DNA of 64,000 bases from Hyalella azteca (taxonomy: Eukaryota; Arthropoda; Malacostraca; Amphipoda; Hyalellidae), in assembly GCF_000764305.2 (NCBI RefSeq), contig NW_025939527.1:373583-437582 (forward strand), written 5' to 3'. Shown here in pieces: positions 62,305 to 64,000 of the stretch (position 1 is the first letter of the stretch; every line of letters starts with the position of its first letter). A model generated the notes under the pieces. That model saw only the letters and a program-made list of their open reading frames with translations. It had not been told where the DNA came from and did not search any database. A program made the translations under genes and the position numbers.

Positions 62305-63950
62305 GTCAGTTTTAATTATAACTTGAAATATTATTGAGGAATTTACTGGGTCATGTTGTATGCAAGTGTATGAAATTCGAGTGATGAAATTAATTTGGTT
62401 CAAGTCATTATCATCAATAACAAGGATCAGGGCAGCTACATGAGTCGTGTACTCACATTCTTTTATTTTCCTCTCCAAACAACTTCTCATATTTTTTTGG
62501 AGCCTTTAAATCTATTTATTTTTTTTATATTCTTGGATTTTTGGTTTAAACAAAATGTTGCACTATATTTAGCATCAAGATTAAGTTTTAAATATCAACA
62601 TTATTAAATTCGATTATTACTACTATTAGTTGAACATAAATTGTTTTTACATTTTTTATGAATAATCATGAACTTGTACAATTAAAGTATTTTTTTAATT
62701 ATGTCAGAATTTGCCGCAGAAGTTAGTACGTTCTCTTATTGATCAATGTTGGTTATTTGTAAATAAAATAAACCTAGGTATTACTTGTTGTTTAAACTGC
62801 GAGATTTGTTTCTACATGTAAAATCCGGCAAGGTAAACAACAGTGAGCGCGAAAGAGTTCAGGGAACCGTAAGTCGGTGAATTTCTATTTTCCTGAAATC
62901 AATATTATTGTTGCTGCTAGCGATGTGAATAACATCACTCACAATTATTGCTAATTATTGCTTCTAAAAGATCTAGATTTAAAATTACTATAGTTTAATA
63001 TGGATAAAGTTCCCATGATTTGATTAGTTACTTGCATTTTTAGGTTTCTTTTTCAAAGGTCATAGCTGCGCGAAAAATTAAAACATCATATTTTCTGTTT
63101 TACATAACTATTTTGGTATGACCGTCAGTATGCTGATAAAACGAGCTTCTTAACTTTGAAAAATTGAAAAATTTCACATGTTCAACTCTCAAATTTTTTA
63201 TGTGCGTTGTAAAATTCATTCTCAGAAAAACCATCTTTAATAAGCATATTTATATAATTGCTGTACTTCGATTCTTGTACATGATTCTTCTAGGGACGAA
63301 AAAATTGTTCATTATTTAAGTATTCATCAAAAGAAAAATGCTACTGTACCAACATAAGTTAGCGCATTCAATATGAATAAAATATTTAGCTCTACTCATC
63401 AACAACACCATTAGAGATTTTGACCTAAGGTCGTTAATCAGCTTCATCTTGTTTTTCTTATTCATTTTTAAGATCGCGGATTATTCAATATTTTTGTGTT
63501 TATAATTTTTACATCGAATCCGCTTCGGTTACAAAATGCCTAATAGCGCAGCTGATGCATTATTATTAGTGTCTTTGCATTATTTTTAGTGGAAAATTGC
63601 AGAAAGGAATTGAGAAAGCATTTTTTATCGCGCCTCGAACAAAGTTGTTCCTCTAAGTATTAGGAGCTGAAACATAATGAGGAAATAAATTGTCTATCAA
63701 TAATTACTATGCTTTTATATGACATTGAAATATCCTTATTTACTATATGGTGTCAATCCAATGGAAGCAAGTCTATAAGTTGAAGTTAACAAGATCCGAA
63801 AACATTGACAAAGATATCAACAAAGGTTTAAATGTAAACGCTGTATGAAATCATTCATTGGCAAACGAAATTTTTTCGACATTAAATTATAAACGATCAA
63901 GAATCTTGGCAAGTATTCAAATACTTGCCAACATAATAAAATATTGTTAG
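62305..63950 (+). other. Putative phase-1 intron
   Basis: AT-rich sequence between the donor GTCAGT at 62305 and the acceptor TATTGTTAG ending at 63950, 1,646 bp. It holds no repeat array and no open frame of note. A perfect 26-bp palindrome lies just before the acceptor and is listed separately. The acceptor lacks a strong pyrimidine tract. Confidence 0.4.
63906..63931. repeat. Perfect 26-bp palindrome before the acceptor
   Basis: TTGGCAAGTATT, two bases CA, then the exact reverse complement. In RNA this would be a 12-bp hairpin ending 19 bases upstream of the putative exon start at 63951. Confidence 0.9.
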
Positions 63951-64000
63951 CACCAACGCCGGCGCACGGCCCCGTAGATCTGCCTACAATGCAGGAAGCA
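63951..64000 (+). CDS. Start of putative second exon, cut by the window edge
   Basis: Base composition jumps from AT-rich to about 60 percent GC exactly after the AG at 63949-63950. Joined to the phase-1 exon ending at 62304, the first two bases complete an Ala codon and the frame continues PTPAHGPVDLPTMQEA to the window end without a stop. This Pro/Ala-rich stretch is plausible as the N-terminus of a mature extracellular protein. The exon is incomplete. Support comes from phase agreement and composition; the acceptor is weak. Confidence 0.42.

Overview
This window reads as non-coding nuclear DNA of an animal, most likely an arthropod; crustacean versus insect cannot be decided from the sequence. 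It is AT-rich with short GC-richer islands. It has no long conserved reading frame, no rRNA or tRNA gene and no bacterial-type operon. It carries spliceosomal-looking exon ends, tRNA-derived SINE copies, decayed DNA transposons, a LINE 3' end and an unusually dense set of minisatellites. It is best described as intergenic or intronic sequence with a few isolated candidate exons.

The best gene signal is at the right edge. A short exon at 62220-62304 encodes a classic signal peptide and ends at a phase-1 splice donor. The last 50 bases (63951-64000) turn abruptly GC-rich after an AG acceptor and stay open in exactly the phase needed to join that exon. Together they suggest the 5' end of a secreted or membrane protein gene that continues beyond the window. 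Weaker candidate exons are a LysM-like segment (33021-33142, +), a second signal-peptide-like exon (15402-15459, +) and two terminal-exon-like frames (41808-41995, -; 50744-50967, -). None was confirmed by a search.

Mobile elements: a TA-flanked, 1.28-kb pogo-like element with terminal inverted repeats and remnants of a DDE transposase (11745-13022); an 895-bp TTAA-bounded element with 16-bp perfect terminal inverted repeats and a large internal foldback (34088-34982); the 3' coding end of a CR1/L2/Jockey-type LINE (51223-51435); and two or more copies of one SINE family with a tRNA-like head and a shared body motif (about 4701-4800, 38811-38900, possibly 55695-55765).

Tandem repeats dominate the structure. 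There are more than fifteen arrays with units of 10 to 73 bp, plus a 168-bp and a roughly 90-bp duplication. Several unrelated arrays (54, 52, 28, 65 and 73 bp units) carry a short perfect inverted repeat in each unit. Several units are multiples of 9 bp (18, 18, 18, 27, 54), which is why the longest open frames on both strands lie over arrays and are not genes. The segment 53.8-55.6 kb packs four different arrays side by side.
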